The notes: a model not told the origin generated them from the sequence alone. Numbered from the stretch's first letter, positions 1-32,805 are shown. The stretch: DNA of 64,000 bases from Gordionus sp. m RMFG-2023 (GCF_954871325.1 NC_088775.1:853473-917472), one strand, 5' to 3'. Numbers and translations are program-made.

Positions 1-567
1 ATCTCACAAACCTGGAAAAATCGTTACATGTTCTTTTTGAACAACCAATCGGATGTCTTATACTCCCCAATTGCAATGTGGTAACACGTGTGGTTATATG
101 TCATAACAGCCTTTTTTCTTTCCAAAAAATGAAATTTAATAATTGTTTCTAATTTTCACATTTTTTTAAGGCTAGTTAATGTTAATAACAAAAGAGGAGG
201 GAAAATTAAAAATGATAGATAATTTCAACAAAAAAAGTGATAATTACAAAAAAACATCATCCCTAAAATAATTTAAGATTTGTATCTTAGTATAGTTCTT
301 ATAAATCTCTCCAAATGTTAGATTTGTTAACCAGACAATTTACCTTCTCCTTTACCTAACTTATTCTAGGTAATACCCATAAATGATTTAAACAATCTAG
401 CCCCCTATAAATGGGGGAGCAGTTAACATTTTTTCCTAATTCTCTCTACATCCTAACTCCCATATTAGAAACCCTGTTTACAAATCCTTTTTACAACTAA
501 ACTTCTTTCAACATCCCTAAAATTCTATATTAAATGCCAATTTCAAAAATAAGAATCTTCTGGCCTT
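1..567. other. AT-rich stretch, no gene seen
   Basis: No open frame with splice signals or recognisable protein is visible on either strand. The sequence is AT-rich with short T and A runs. Confidence 0.5.
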
Positions 568-787
568 TAGTGTTGTTAAAAAGTCCGATTATGATCGATA
601 AAAAACTGTTAGATTAATATTATAACCAAAATAACATTAGACAAGCCTAAAGATTTAGCTCATAGCTGGCAGAAGTTCTTGGATATCTATTTGCCAAATC
701 TCGATGCTTACGTAATGTTATTTTAGCTAAAATCTTAATCGAGCCGTTTCAAAAAATCGACACAAATCGGACTTTTTAACAATACTA
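568..787. mobile_element. hAT-type MITE, family M (copy M1)
   Basis: The element starts TAGTGTTGTTAAAAAG and ends CTTTTTAACAATACTA, so the ends are inverted repeats. Flanks CTGGCCTT (560-567) and CTGACCAT (788-795) agree at 6 of 8 positions, as expected for an old 8-bp target duplication of the hAT superfamily. It has no coding capacity. Its body closely resembles 32806-32998, and its ends resemble copies at 15070, 52922, 59805 and 63062. Confidence 0.75.
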
Positions 788-2166
788 CTGACCATATATA
801 ATAGAAGGTGTAATATATAAATGCTAAGCTTTAATGAATGATCTTCTATAATATGTTTGATGTACACAAAAAATCAAAATTGATCTGTATTATATTATGC
901 AATTCATAATACAATGAAGAAGTTTATTAAAATCAATCCAAATATTGCTAATTAATTTTTTAAGTTCTAATAAGATGTTTTTAAGAAATAATATGTAATG
1001 TCAGGTCTACTTGAAGATATTGGAAAGTTAATGAATTCAAAATTAAATAATATCATGAAATATATAAAATAGAAGTCAAAATTAGATAATTTTTCTTGAA
1101 TATATCTTTAATACTCAAGACATATTTTCTGAAATATCAAATAAGATTCCTTATATTCGATTCATACATTATTTCGGTTGGTTTAATATTCATATATTTA
1201 TTTATTGTCTATATTCTTTATCATAATATTTTTTATTGAAATTATTATCTATATGCCATATCATTTATTTTAATCTACTATTTCCTGATATTTTTTAAAT
1301 GGAGGAATGCGCTGTTATATGGAGAATTATAAAGTAATATTTGGTAGATATTTTGCTGACAGTTGGGGGTAAAGTAGGAAAAGACGGTAGAGCAGACGTA
1401 ATAGGCTGTTAAAATTGCTAGAGAAAACTTTAAAATGTTGAATTGTTGTTTTATTATTTATATTTTATATTTATAATAATTGACGTGAAAAGAATATATA
1501 TATGTAAAAGATTTTATTATATAATTATTTTATTTTTCCAAAAGTTAGTTATTTATTATTGTAATTTTAAAAATTTTGAATTTGATATATAGTTATTGTA
1601 ATTTATATATTAAATAAAATAAAAATGTGTTCTGCGTCTCGTTTTATTTTTTATAAAATATTTTAATAAATATCCATAGGCCAGTTCAAAAAAGTTAAAC
1701 AATTTAATGGATCTGGTATGGTAGTTTTAGGAAGAGTCAATCTATGCTAGTGGGGGGGGGGGATCATTAGGCTAAGGTTTTCCTATATTTTACTGAAGAT
1801 CTTTAAGATACTACTTCAGTCCCTTGCCTTCTTACATTTTTGGATAATAGTTTAGATTCTTTATTTTATCCTAAAATTTTTGCCAATCATGGTTATTATT
1901 TTAAAAATATTAATCTTTGCTAATTTTTTATTCAAATTATTGTTTATTATGGTGATATATTGTATATATGGGATTGTCGTGGGGAACTAAGTTCATATAA
2001 AAAATTATCATCATTCTTAACATATGTTCATGTATTGACTTTTATTAATTTTCCACGTTATCTATTTATTTTTATTTATTTCGTTATTATCGTATTTTGG
2101 TTGTAATTATAATTTCTAAATTTTAAAAATAACAGCTGATAAATACAATACCATAAATTTATAATT
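788..2166. other. AT-rich stretch, no gene seen
   Basis: Nothing recognisable on either strand apart from an 11-base G run at 1752-1762. The G run is typical of the homopolymer G tracts scattered through this window. Confidence 0.45.
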
Positions 2167-3907
2167 ATGAATAAAAAAGACACTAATTTAGTTACAAGAA
2201 ATCTAATAAGCGATGAAAATGTATCACATGTTTCTAAGGAATTTGATGAAAGGCTTAATATTAATTCAGCAAAAGACGAATTAAGTGACCATTAAAAATA
2301 TATAAATATTTTATTCATATTTTTATCATAGGTGAAGGAAAAATAGCCTCAGAAAATCTTGATTTTCCAATCGATATTAATTTTTTGAAAAGTTTAGATG
2401 AACAAACAATGAAAATATCAAATGAATTAGTCACCTTAAATGATACACTCAAAACAGATTTAGAACAAGTAAAATATTTAGCTGCTTATAGTCATTAATA
2501 CACAATTTTTTTTTTTTTTAAATTGTGTTTTTCAAGGCTAATGAAAATAATTTATTCCCTCAGGGTATAATAAAAATTTTAACATAAATATTATTAAATT
2601 TTTTTATACATGAAACAATTATAACTATACTATTAGTATATTACAAATAATTTAATATATATGTATTGCTACAAGTTTTGCCTAGCAATTTAAAATTAAT
2701 AAAATAACTAATTATTTAACCAATAAATGAATACTATACATGATCTGATCAGACTAGATATCTGCAATGGGTGAGTGTTAGCCCATCTACCCATAGTGCT
2801 TCTATTGTATAAAAATTGTTTTATTGGTTGGTTTGCTCTTTATTTTAATTTATTTTTTTTTTAAACTTGTAAAATATTCCATATTCCTTTGCTCATTTCC
2901 TCCAAAATATGTTTTTTTAACTTGCCCATTATTTAAAATCTTTTTGCCTGACCTATAATTGGTGAGTGGGTTAAAATCCCACCAATTGCAGACTTTTAAA
3001 TAAAATATGTGTTCACTAAAATACTAGTTCCTTTAAACTACGAAATCATACTTATATTATACACTTTAAGTATAGAATCATGTTTAGCTCTTAACAGCGT
3101 TTCAAAATTTTATCTCTACTGGAAAAATAAAATCTGTAAATTATTAAAATATCCAAAAACACCATCTTTTGTTTTTAAAGAATTGATGTTAATTAGAATT
3201 CAATTTATCAAAAATAATATGTGATTTGGTTCAATATTTTATAGTGATTGATATGTCTGACATATTAATCCTTAGAATTCAAAATAAATTTTAACTGCAT
3301 AAATATATCTAATTATATCCCTAAATAATTTGCTAATGAATATAGACCTAATAATTGTGTATGTTGATCAATCTGCAACCTATACTAAAAATTTTAATAT
3401 CTTTTTTTTAAAGATGATTAGAACATGAAATTTTTTTGTAAAAAAAAAATTAACTTATTTTACATTTAGACCTCAGGGTTAAAAAAATAAATATTCATAA
3501 AAATTATTAGAGCTTTGTTTCTTCAAGAATTTTAAAATATATCAATTTATTTGGCAAAATGTGTAATGATATTATATTTAAAATTTTAATNNNNNNNNNN
3601 ACTTAATATATCGTTTTTAAATTGAAGATATATTTCAATGAGAAAAAATTTTTTTTTACTAAACTAAGCTCTTCTGCGTTTATTTTTTTATAAATAGAGT
3701 ATATTTATCGAAGAAGTCTAGTTTAGTAAAAAAAAAGAAGTATTTTTAAAAATAATTAATACTATCATTTTCTGTATCTTTTCGAAAGCTAAACATAATT
3801 CTGCATTCATTTTTTTATATGTCTATAGGCCAAGATAAAAAGAATTTGGCAAAGAGAAAGCCTATACTCAAGAATTGCACATATATTTAATAACTTTATG
3901 GAGCAAG
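2167..3907 (+). CDS. Possible small gene of three exons, function unknown
   Basis: Three stretches on the plus strand join in phase. Exon 1 is 2167-2284 (ATG start, ends phase 1 at A|GTGACC). Exon 2 is 2332-2468 (acceptor ATCATAG, donor CAA|GTAAAA). Exon 3 is 3829-3907 (acceptor TCTATAG, phase 0 in, strong donor CAAG|GTAAGG). Without the last splice, exon 2 would run to a stop at 2498, giving about 94 residues. The peptide is hydrophilic and helix-prone: exon 2 reads like a short coiled coil (...FLKSLDEQTMKISNELV...) and exon 3 like a basic amphipathic helix (RIWQRESLYSRIAHIF). I do not recognise the family. The coiled-coil pattern recalls small BLOC-1/BORC subunits, but that is only an impression. 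The gap at 3591-3600 and the retroelement at 4248 prevent following the gene further. Confidence 0.33.
2499..3647. other. AT-rich stretch with assembly gap
   Basis: No supported gene. Ten Ns at 3591-3600 mark a scaffold gap, so distances across it are not reliable. An open frame at 3009-3224 lacks coding character (see rejected items). If the gene at 2167-3907 is real, this stretch is its second intron. Confidence 0.5.
3648..3742. repeat. Short inverted repeat (hairpin)
   Basis: TTTTTTTTTACTAAACTAAG near 3650 is mirrored by CTAGTTTAGTAAAAAAAAA near 3720-3738, with about 50 bases between the arms. It could be a tiny MITE or a chance AT-rich hairpin. No target duplication is clear. Confidence 0.4.
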
Positions 3908-4247
3908 GTAAGGGCTAGTGTTGTCAAATTGCTGGGTTGATTTGACCAAAAACCCAAAAAAGTGTGAGCCCAAAAAGCGACCCAAAGCCGAGCTAACCTT
4001 TTGAGCAGTTATCTGCAAGCCCGACATGGTCCTGACAAGATAAAAACGAAAGTTACATCAATTGGGTAAGTAGATTATGCATTTTAAAAAATAAATGTTT
4101 GCTAAGTGATAGTATTATTGAAAAAGTAAAAATTTTATCAATTAGCAAAAATATTAGGCAGAAAATTACGTTAAAAGAAAACATTACATTATAACAGAAA
4201 TTCTTACTTTAATAGATGATTTTGAAGAGTTAGAATTGAAAGAAAAT

Positions 4248-4911
4248 TGTTAAAGATAAAAAAAAGTTTTTCTTTAAACCCCCTCTTTTATTATGTTAAA
4301 GATAAAAAAGTTTTTTTATCCCCCTCTTTTATTATGTGTAAGATGTAAAAGTTTTTTATCCCCTTCTTTTGTTTATGTTAAAATTAATTAAAGTTTTTAT
4401 CCATCTCCTTTGTGTATCATAAAATGAAAGTTAAAAAATGTTTTTCTTTTTTTTTGGTAATTTTTGTTTTAAGTTAAACACAGTGAGATTAACACATATG
4501 GCTTTTGTGTTTTCTCTCACTTTACTGTATTTCTTACTTTAGGAGTCCTCAGTAAGGTGATCCGAAAATATGAGTTAGACCGTTGGGTCCGGGAGACCAC
4601 CCTGCATCCCAAGGTATATTTTGAGTTTCGGGAAGTTTAGGGGGGTAGGTTTTATCCCCAATTATGTACGATAAAACTAACACAACTCGATTCCACAAAA
4701 ACGTTCTTTTTTTCACTTTGCGCCAATTTAATTTTAATTTATAATTGCGCCTTTTATTTTCCCTATAAAAGGGACGAATTTTTTATAGTTTTGATATACT
4801 TATTTTTTCTGTAAAATAATTTTGAAAATCTTGATTAATCTTTTTTATGTTTAAAAATAATTTTGAAATTTTTATTAATAAAATATCATGACCCGATCGC
4901 AAAGTACATCA
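4248..4911 (+). repeat. Left LTR
   Basis: 664-bp direct repeat of 6866-7529, starting TG and ending CA. It contains T-rich modules repeated two or three times (around 4262-4400, each of type TTTTATCCCC..CTTTTATTATG) and a TATA-like CCCTATAAAAGGGACG at about 4762, a plausible core promoter. The ATG of the gag frame lies at 4888, inside the last 24 bases of the LTR. Confidence 0.88.
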
Positions 4912-6495
4912 TTGGCGCCCTGGGGGCTCAGACCGCTCAACATCAACGAATATTCGGCTTCGGAACCCTTGTGTAATTATTTACACCGGTTTCGTTTGCA
5001 AACAACGAATATATCCGATGATATAGAGAAAGGTATACTATTTCTAACTTACTGCGGACCAACATTATTTGCCAAATTAAAAAATACGTTCTATCCAGAG
5101 TCAATAGAGACCCAAGGGTTTCTAAAAATTAATCAATCAATCGACAAATTCGCCGAACCACCCAATCAAGCCCGCTACCGACTAAGGAATCGAATTCAAC
5201 ATCTCCACGAATCAATAACCCAGTACGCGGAAGCCCTGGTCGAAATCGCCCACAATTGCGATTTAAAGGAGAGCCACGATTTATTTATGGCTACTCAATT
5301 TATGTCTGGCGTTTATTCAACAGTAATAAAACGCAAGTTATTATCGCTACCCCCTACTCAGTTCCAAGAATATGTGGAAATAGCAAAAACCGAGGAGCTT
5401 ATCGAATCCTGGTCAACATCAGACGGAGGAAATTATGATATTCCCCCACCTCAGGATACTCATACACACCTAACATTCAAGTCAAACGCTCAACCTACCC
5501 ATAGAGACAATTATTCAACCAAAAATTCATCGCATTGGACTCAATACAACCAACAACAACAATACCCAAATCACTCCAACAATTCATCTTATGTGCCCCC
5601 GTATCACCAAACCCCACAATACCAATATCCCACGAACAATTCCTCTCAATGGCCCCCATATAACCGGCAACAATATCAAACCCCCAAATGCTACAATTGT
5701 GGACGAATAGGTCACTTAGAGCGAAACTGTATGAGACCCGCCCTACAACCCGAAACGAAGAAAGCGATAACGAACAATGTGGTAAATGCAATAGAACAGC
5801 TTGAAAGCTATCCTTCAAATCAGCATTCGATAAATTCTTTAACTATAGAAATTATCCCTACAAAAGACCCCCCTCCAAACACCACATCCCTGCTCGTCGA
5901 CAATATTATTGAAAACACCATACCCGAAGCCTATCGAGCTTCCGTAAAGATTAATAAAATTCCAATAATAATGGAGGTTGATACGGGTTCACCCATTACC
6001 ATCATAGGAGAGAATTTATATAACGCCCAGTTTAAAAACCTTCATGTAACTAAACCTACCATAAAATTAAATTCGTATTCAGGACATCCGGTTCCTATAG
6101 TAGGCACAATAAATACCGAAATAATACATAACCAACAATCGGCAAACATAACAATAGTAATCACCAAAAATGATTACAACCCTATTATAGGCAGGGATGT
6201 AATAGAAATTTTTCCCTCAATTATATCAAACATATTCACAAAAAAGAACACTACAAAACTAATCTCAAAGATCCCCTATATTACCGACGATATTCTAAGA
6301 GAACTTCCAATTTCTATTAACGTACGTGTAAAACCAGAAGACCAACCAAAATGTATCCAACCTAGCCAAGCAAGCCAACCACTGCAAAATACCATTAGCA
6401 ATGAGTTATGTCAAAGAAAAACGAAACTTGAATTACAGAGCTTCTATGATAAGCAAATCCGAAAAAGACGATTTCCCGATAAATCGAACAATTAA
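4888..6495 (+). CDS. Gag-protease polyprotein of the LTR element
   Basis: Open frame of 535 codons. The first 180 residues or so match the capsid-type gag region of Gypsy/Mag elements in character. A Gln/Asn/Tyr/Pro-rich linker follows, then a CCHC zinc knuckle (CYNCGRIGHLERNC, about residues 269-282) that would bind the element RNA. The retropepsin motif VDTGSPITIIG lies near residue 367, followed by IIGRDVIE near residue 435, as in aspartic proteases. The tail is basic. The start codon lies within the left LTR, so translation would run through the primer-binding site, an unusual arrangement. The frame belongs to the retroelement and is not a host gene. Antisense frames here are shadows. Confidence 0.85.
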   Translation: MTRSQSTSLAPWGLRPLNINEYSASEPLCNYLHRFRLQTTNISDDIEKGILFLTYCGPTLFAKLKNTFYPESIETQGFLKINQSIDKFAEPPNQARYRLRNRIQHLHESITQYAEALVEIAHNCDLKESHDLFMATQFMSGVYSTVIKRKLLSLPPTQFQEYVEIAKTEELIESWSTSDGGNYDIPPPQDTHTHLTFKSNAQPTHRDNYSTKNSSHWTQYNQQQQYPNHSNNSSYVPPYHQTPQYQYPTNNSSQWPPYNRQQYQTPKCYNCGRIGHLERNCMRPALQPETKKAITNNVVNAIEQLESYPSNQHSINSLTIEIIPTKDPPPNTTSLLVDNIIENTIPEAYRASVKINKIPIIMEVDTGSPITIIGENLYNAQFKNLHVTKPTIKLNSYSGHPVPIVGTINTEIIHNQQSANITIVITKNDYNPIIGRDVIEIFPSIISNIFTKKNTTKLISKIPYITDDILRELPISINVRVKPEDQPKCIQPSQASQPLQNTISNELCQRKTKLELQSFYDKQIRKRRFPDKSNN

Positions 6496-6865
6496 TTACT
6501 CTTTTTTTTCCCTCCTCCTCTTTTCATAAATTTAAACGTTTTCCCCAAATATTCAATTTATAAACTATAAATATTTTTTTTTTATTTTTTTTTCCCAGTC
6601 AATATATATCATTCCTCTTTCCCCGTTGCCTATTTAGGGGGGGAGGAGGGTTAATTAGTTTTATAATGATAATTCAGTTATACTTTCTAGGGCGTTCTAT
6701 TAGTCACTCTTAGTATTTCAGTTACGTATTTTTGTTTATTGTGGGAATTGGTTGTGTTTTTTTTGTTGGGACGGTTTTCGGAACTCGTAATAATTCTAAA
6801 ATTTTTAAGCTAAGTCGAGAGCGGGATCATCCCCCCTCCCCGTGGCCTATTTAGGGGGGGAGGAG

Positions 6866-7529
6866 TGTTAAAGATAAAAAAAAAGTTTTTCTTTAAACCC
6901 CCTCTTTTATTATGTTAAAGATAAAAAAGTTTTTTTATCCCCCTCTTTTATTATGTGTAAGATGTAAAAGTTTTTTATCCCCTTCTTTTGTTTATGTTAA
7001 AATTAATTAAAGTTTTTATCCATCTCCTTTGTGTATCATAAAATGAAAGTTAAAAAATGTTTTTCTTTTTTTTGGTAATTTTTGTTTTAAGTTAAACACA
7101 GTGAGATTAACACATATGGCTTTTGTGTTTTCTCTCACTTTACTGTATTTCTTACTTTAGGAGTCCTCAGTAAGGTGATCCGAAAATATGAGTTAGACCG
7201 TTGGGTCCGGGAGACCACCCTGCATCCCAAGGTATATTTTGAGTTTCGGGAAGTTTAGGGGGGTAGGTTTTATCCCCAATTATGTACGATAAAACTAACA
7301 CAACTCGATTCCACAAAAACGTTCTTTTTTTCACTTTGCGCCAATTTAATTTTAATTTATAATTGCGCCTTTTATTTTCCCTATAAAAGGGACGAATTTT
7401 TTATAGTTTTGATATACTTATTTTTTCTGTAAAATAATTTTGAAAATCTTGATTAATCTTTTTTATGTTTAAAAATAATTTTGAAATTTTTATTAATAAA
7501 ATATCATGACCCGATCGCAAAGTACATCA
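6866..7529 (+). repeat. Right LTR
   Basis: Direct repeat of the left LTR at the same length, preceded by the purine tract AGGGGGGGAGGAG. A near copy of the purine-tract region (CCTATTTAGGGGGGGAGGAG) also occurs about 215 bp upstream, near 6629-6648, so the tract is duplicated. Confidence 0.88.
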
Positions 7530-7534
7530 AAAAT

Positions 7535-8466
7535 ATAATTTCTAAAGTTGAAAATATTTCTTTAAACGAAAAAAGAGAAGATGATACAACCGTGAAACAT
7601 GTAGAAACGCAAAGAGGCAGTAAAACAGAAGAAAATAAACAATTGGTGATATGGAGACCATGACGAACGACAAAATTTATAATCTAATTACGATAACAGA
7701 CAACAAGAGGCCATGACTTTCAAAGAAATAATTACAACCCTAGAATATACAGAATTATTACAACAACGTCAGAGCAAACTATCTAGGATCGTACAATAAT
7801 TAGTTATAATAACAATAGCTAAAATAATTATAGGTTATATTAATAATAATTATAATTACAGATATAACAGACATTATAACGATTCAAGATTTATATACAG
7901 GCATAACGATAATTATAATATTGGAAATCAAGGAAGAAATCAATTATGCAATTGTAAATATCATAACAACGATAATAATCAGTCACGATACAAATAAAGT
8001 AAACACTGTAAATATAGAAGAGATAAAAGAAGATGATAATGACAAACTAAAAAGAAAAGAATATAATTTATACAATTAAGACATAAACAATATGGATACT
8101 GATAATAATTACACAGCTAACGATGCATATAAGGTTAAGGTATATTTGAACGACATGCCTATTTTGATGCAGATTGTTACCGGCTCAATGTATAGTATCC
8201 TACCTATTCATATCGCGAAAAAGATTGGAGTAAAAATCTTAAATAAATCAGATATTAAATTAACTGGATATGATGGAAACACAATAAATGTATTAGGAAC
8301 TACCAAAGTCAAAGCAAAATTCGAGGACAAAAGTCAAATCTTAACTGCTTATGTAATCCAGAGTGATAAGATTGCACTGTTAGGAAGGACCTGGATAACA
8401 GTTTTTGGGAATATACTAGATAAATTTGTGAATATGGTCGAGGATGATTATGATAATACTATATAA
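7535..8466 (+). mobile_element. Older retroelement fragment with a retropepsin-like domain
   Basis: Between the young LTR element and 8466 lies degraded plus-strand retroelement sequence. Its clearest part is 8092-8466, a 124-codon stretch resembling a retroviral-type aspartic protease (flap and strand pattern, then ALLGRTWI as the closing motif). Upstream is Asn/Tyr-rich sequence of nucleocapsid type. It is a broken fossil with several breaks. The young element at 4248-7529 sits inside it or at its edge, giving a nested insertion. No LTRs were recognised for it. Confidence 0.5.
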
Positions 8467-10064
8467 GAATTAATTAAACAATGCAATTTTAAACTTAACA
8501 AAAAAATATGACCGATTAATACTAACCTTTAAATTGTATTTTTGTGTTTATATAAATTGTGAAAATTGATTTTTTTATATAAATTATTATATTAATATGT
8601 AAATTGATTTTTTGTTTGTAACACGCTATATAAGCATGATATTTTTAGTTTTAAAATAAATTAAATAAAATTAAACTCGTAACTTTGATTTATTCTAAAT
8701 TAAATAAAATTGAACTCGTAACATTGATTATTCTTAGATTATCGTATTTATTAAATCTTAATTAGGAATCAAATAAATATAGTGTGCAGCTAAGTGTTCT
8801 ACAAGGTCCCTCTTTATAAGAAAATTATTTTTGCTTAAATATTAAATCTCAGGGGATAATTGAACAAATATAGTTCTAATCTAAAGGTGACATCCTATAT
8901 AACCACTTTTATACAAGTTATTTTATTTTAAATATAATTGAATAGTTGAAATTATCCTTTATATTTTAGACTAGACTGAAGGTCCCTTGAAGCACTAAGC
9001 AATCAATAATTAGAACCTTGTTGCAATTATACAAATAATCATAATATTTTTGATACGATCATTGAATACAGGAAAAAATATTCCTAAATATATCAAAGTG
9101 ATATTAATAGAGAGAGTAAACGAAATATTTATGATAAGACTATAGGGACGACCTATGATCTCCAGTTTCATCTTTAAACATTTTATAAAATATTTCACTA
9201 TTACCAAAATCTCTCATTCTAATATTTAAGTAAACTAATAAGATACCTAACTCTCAATAAGTTAGATGGGGGAAGGTAGAGATAATACAAATTAAATTTT
9301 CAGATGATTTGGGTAAAAAAAAGAAGTTAAAATGAAACGATATCTTACAATTCCTTATGGATAAAACCTAGATTATGGCTAAATTTTGTGCAAAATCTGG
9401 TTTTAAAATTAATTTTTAATGATAAAAAATGGTACACAATGGAACCCCACCCCTTAAAAATAGCCCATGAGTGAGGCATAGGAACATGCTAACAAAAACA
9501 GTTAATAAATATTTCAAATACTATTGATATAGAAATAGATTTATTATCAGATATCTAGAGGTTAAAATGATTTAAATCCCTTTATTTTAACTCGGAATTT
9601 TAAAAATGTTGCTAATTTGAAAAATAAATGACAATATTTTTGCGAATTGTTTCAAAGGTGAATTGTTGAATAATATGGGCAGCAAATGAATAGTTTAAAA
9701 CTCCATATGTGATCTTTTCAATCACCCCCCCGCCTCTCTCCCCCCATAATGATAGTTTAAATATTTTATATTAATTTTTTTGCGAGATGGAACAAATATT
9801 TATTATAATATTTTATGTTTTTTTTATAAAGAAATACTCATTTATAAAGTTAGTAAGTTTTTAATTTGAAATATATTGTCAGAGTATCTTTATTTCATGC
9901 AAGATATAATTCTGATAAATAATCTCTTCAAAAATAAAATTTTACCAATCTTGCAAAGGAACTTAATTTTAATATTTTTTTAATATAATTTTATATAATT
10001 AATCAGTTGAATAAAGAAAATAGGATTAGAAATAGTTGCCGATTATTTATTTTCAAATGTACAC
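8467..10064. other. Stretch downstream of PTCD1, nothing recognised
   Basis: AT-rich, with no gene or repeat that I can support. Several small open frames (for example 9010-9207, minus) lack codon character. Confidence 0.45.
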
Positions 10065-10189
10065 TTCCTAGGGTTAGGTTCTTGGGGATCAAAAGGTCAT
10101 CAGATGTTTCTAACAAGTATTTTTAACAAATACTTCCTAGGGTTAGGTGCCCAGGGATCAAAAGGGTGATCAGATGCTTCTAACAAGGA
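10065..10189. repeat. Two-copy tandem repeat, about 67-bp unit
   Basis: ACTTCCTAGGGTTAGGT begins two adjacent units, near 10065 and 10133. Both continue GGGATCAAAAGG and end TTCTAACAAG. The second copy has a few substitutions. Confidence 0.7.
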
Positions 10190-10282
10190 AGGGGAGAATT
10201 TTCCACTTTCTACAAAACCAAATATAGATTTTTTTTAAAAAACACCGTATTGTTAATAATAAATATATTTTTTATTTATTTA

Positions 10283-31243
<20,961 letters not shown>

Positions 31244-32519
31244 TTTTTCAAACGTAATTATTGATAAGTTTGACCGACCCCTAAGTAATGCAAAATTATC
31301 TTTCCAGTATTGTGCGATGTTCAACAAGATATGTCAAATGATAAAAATTATTTTGGGAGAAAAATATTGTAGTGTATAATATTTATATGTATATTATCAT
31401 TTTTTACATATACATTCTATTATGTTATTTTGTGAAAATTGATAGTTTTAAAAAGATAAATTATATGTCAAATAAAAATATTAAACACATAATGAATGCC
31501 TAATAAAATATATTATTTCTTATGATTTTATAAATACTTGGTTATTTGTAATTAATAAAATCCTATTAAATATATAATATAAATAAAAAAACTTTCAATA
31601 TTTTGAGCCAATATCAGCGTCTATATAAGCGAGAAGGGTAGGAACAGTTTGCATCCTATTTTTTTGAGGGGGTATGGGGTAGGAATGGGGGTAGGATAAA
31701 TTTTTGGGGGGCTTATAAATTTTGAGATGAAATAGGACAAAATTTATTGCTGTAAAAATTAATACTTTTATTATAATATTATTATAATACAATTCATCGA
31801 CCAAATCTATATATTGCAAACAATCATACTCATTGTTTTCCAAATAAACTATACTTTTAAATGTAATTTAATTAGATATTTCAGCAAGCTCATAATGCCA
31901 TAATAATAAATTCATTGTAAATAATGGAGGTTTTAATTGAATTTATTATTTAAAAATAAATTCTTTATATTCATAAAATATCGATAGTTGGTAGTAGAGA
32001 TAGATTAATTTAAGTTATTCTTTATAAATTCCTTGAAAAGAGTATCAATAAATAAATAGGTGAAAATAATGATAAAGAGACACCGCCGCGGCGGCAGGTT
32101 TTTTTAGGGGGGGGGGGGGGGTAGGCAAAGGTTTTTGAAGGGGGTTTGAATCCAGTGAAAATCCTGTCATGTAGACGCTGGCCAATATTATGTGTAAAAG
32201 AATGAGCATGTTTGATTAATAAATAAATAGAATTAGGAATATCCTTAGTTATTTGGAATTCCCATATTGCATCATACAAACTGCAATAGCTTGAAGGATT
32301 GATTTACTCGAATATGAGCTTAAAGAATTATATAATAAATTGTGCAAAGAAAATATTGCATTCGATAAAAAATGTAAGTTAGATCAATCAAATAATAGCT
32401 ATTAAATACTTTAAAGAAAAAACTTGCTGTTCAAGTTTTTAATGCACCTTTTTTTAATAGTAGTGTTCTTAAAACTTCCGTTTCAGGTTGATTTTGAAAA
32501 ATTTACAAAATAATTTATA
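31244..32519. other. PTCD1 upstream region, no second gene seen
   Basis: This stretch should hold the PTCD1 promoter, but no motif is clear. It contains G-rich pieces (about 31670-31715, and a run of 16 or 17 G near 32107) and the GC-only palindrome CCGCCGCGGCGG near 32084. An open frame at 32022-32279 (minus) is not recognised. Confidence 0.4.
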
Positions 32520-32735
32520 TAATTTTAAAAAGAAGATAAAACACTAAAATATTAAAACAACTATATAAAAATATGTAAAAATTTATAAAATGACTAAATA
32601 AAAATGTATATTAAAAGTATCGAAGGCTCTAAGAGCTTAATTTTATAATCAAAATGTACCTAAAAAGCAAGTATAATTATGTTTAAAAATTTCTTATTGA
32701 AGTTTTTGTTTAAGAAATAAGATTCGCGGTTTTCG
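32520..32735 (-). repeat. Dispersed repeat R1, copy 2 (inverted)
   Basis: Inverted match of 16925-17130, with the same landmark order when read on the minus strand and small indels. Confidence 0.65.
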
Positions 32736-32805
32736 TTTGTTATGCTAAATATTTTACGAGATTAAGTTTTTTTAAAAATATATGTAGACTGTGAAAAATT
32801 GCCGT

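Larger units (their letters stand above)
4248..7529 (+). mobile_element. LTR retrotransposon, gag-protease only (Gypsy/Mag-like)
   Basis: The element has two direct LTRs (4248-4911 and 6866-7529, both 664 bp), each starting TGTTAAAG and ending ACATCA. It is flanked by the 5-bp duplication AAAAT (4243-4247 and 7530-7534). A primer-binding site (TGGCGCC... from about 4913) follows the left LTR directly, and a purine tract (6853-6865) precedes the right one. The interior is only about 1.95 kb: one long gag-protease frame and an untranslated tail. I recognise no reverse transcriptase, RNase H or integrase, so this is a short form that would depend on enzymes from elsewhere. The LTRs look nearly identical, differing mainly in homopolymer lengths, which implies a recent insertion. 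By structure (LTRs, target duplication, single frame) it looks whole for its type. Confidence 0.9.

Noticed and set aside
3009-3224. 71-codon plus-strand frame
   Set aside because: Composition is that of random AT-rich sequence; no splice signals, no family.
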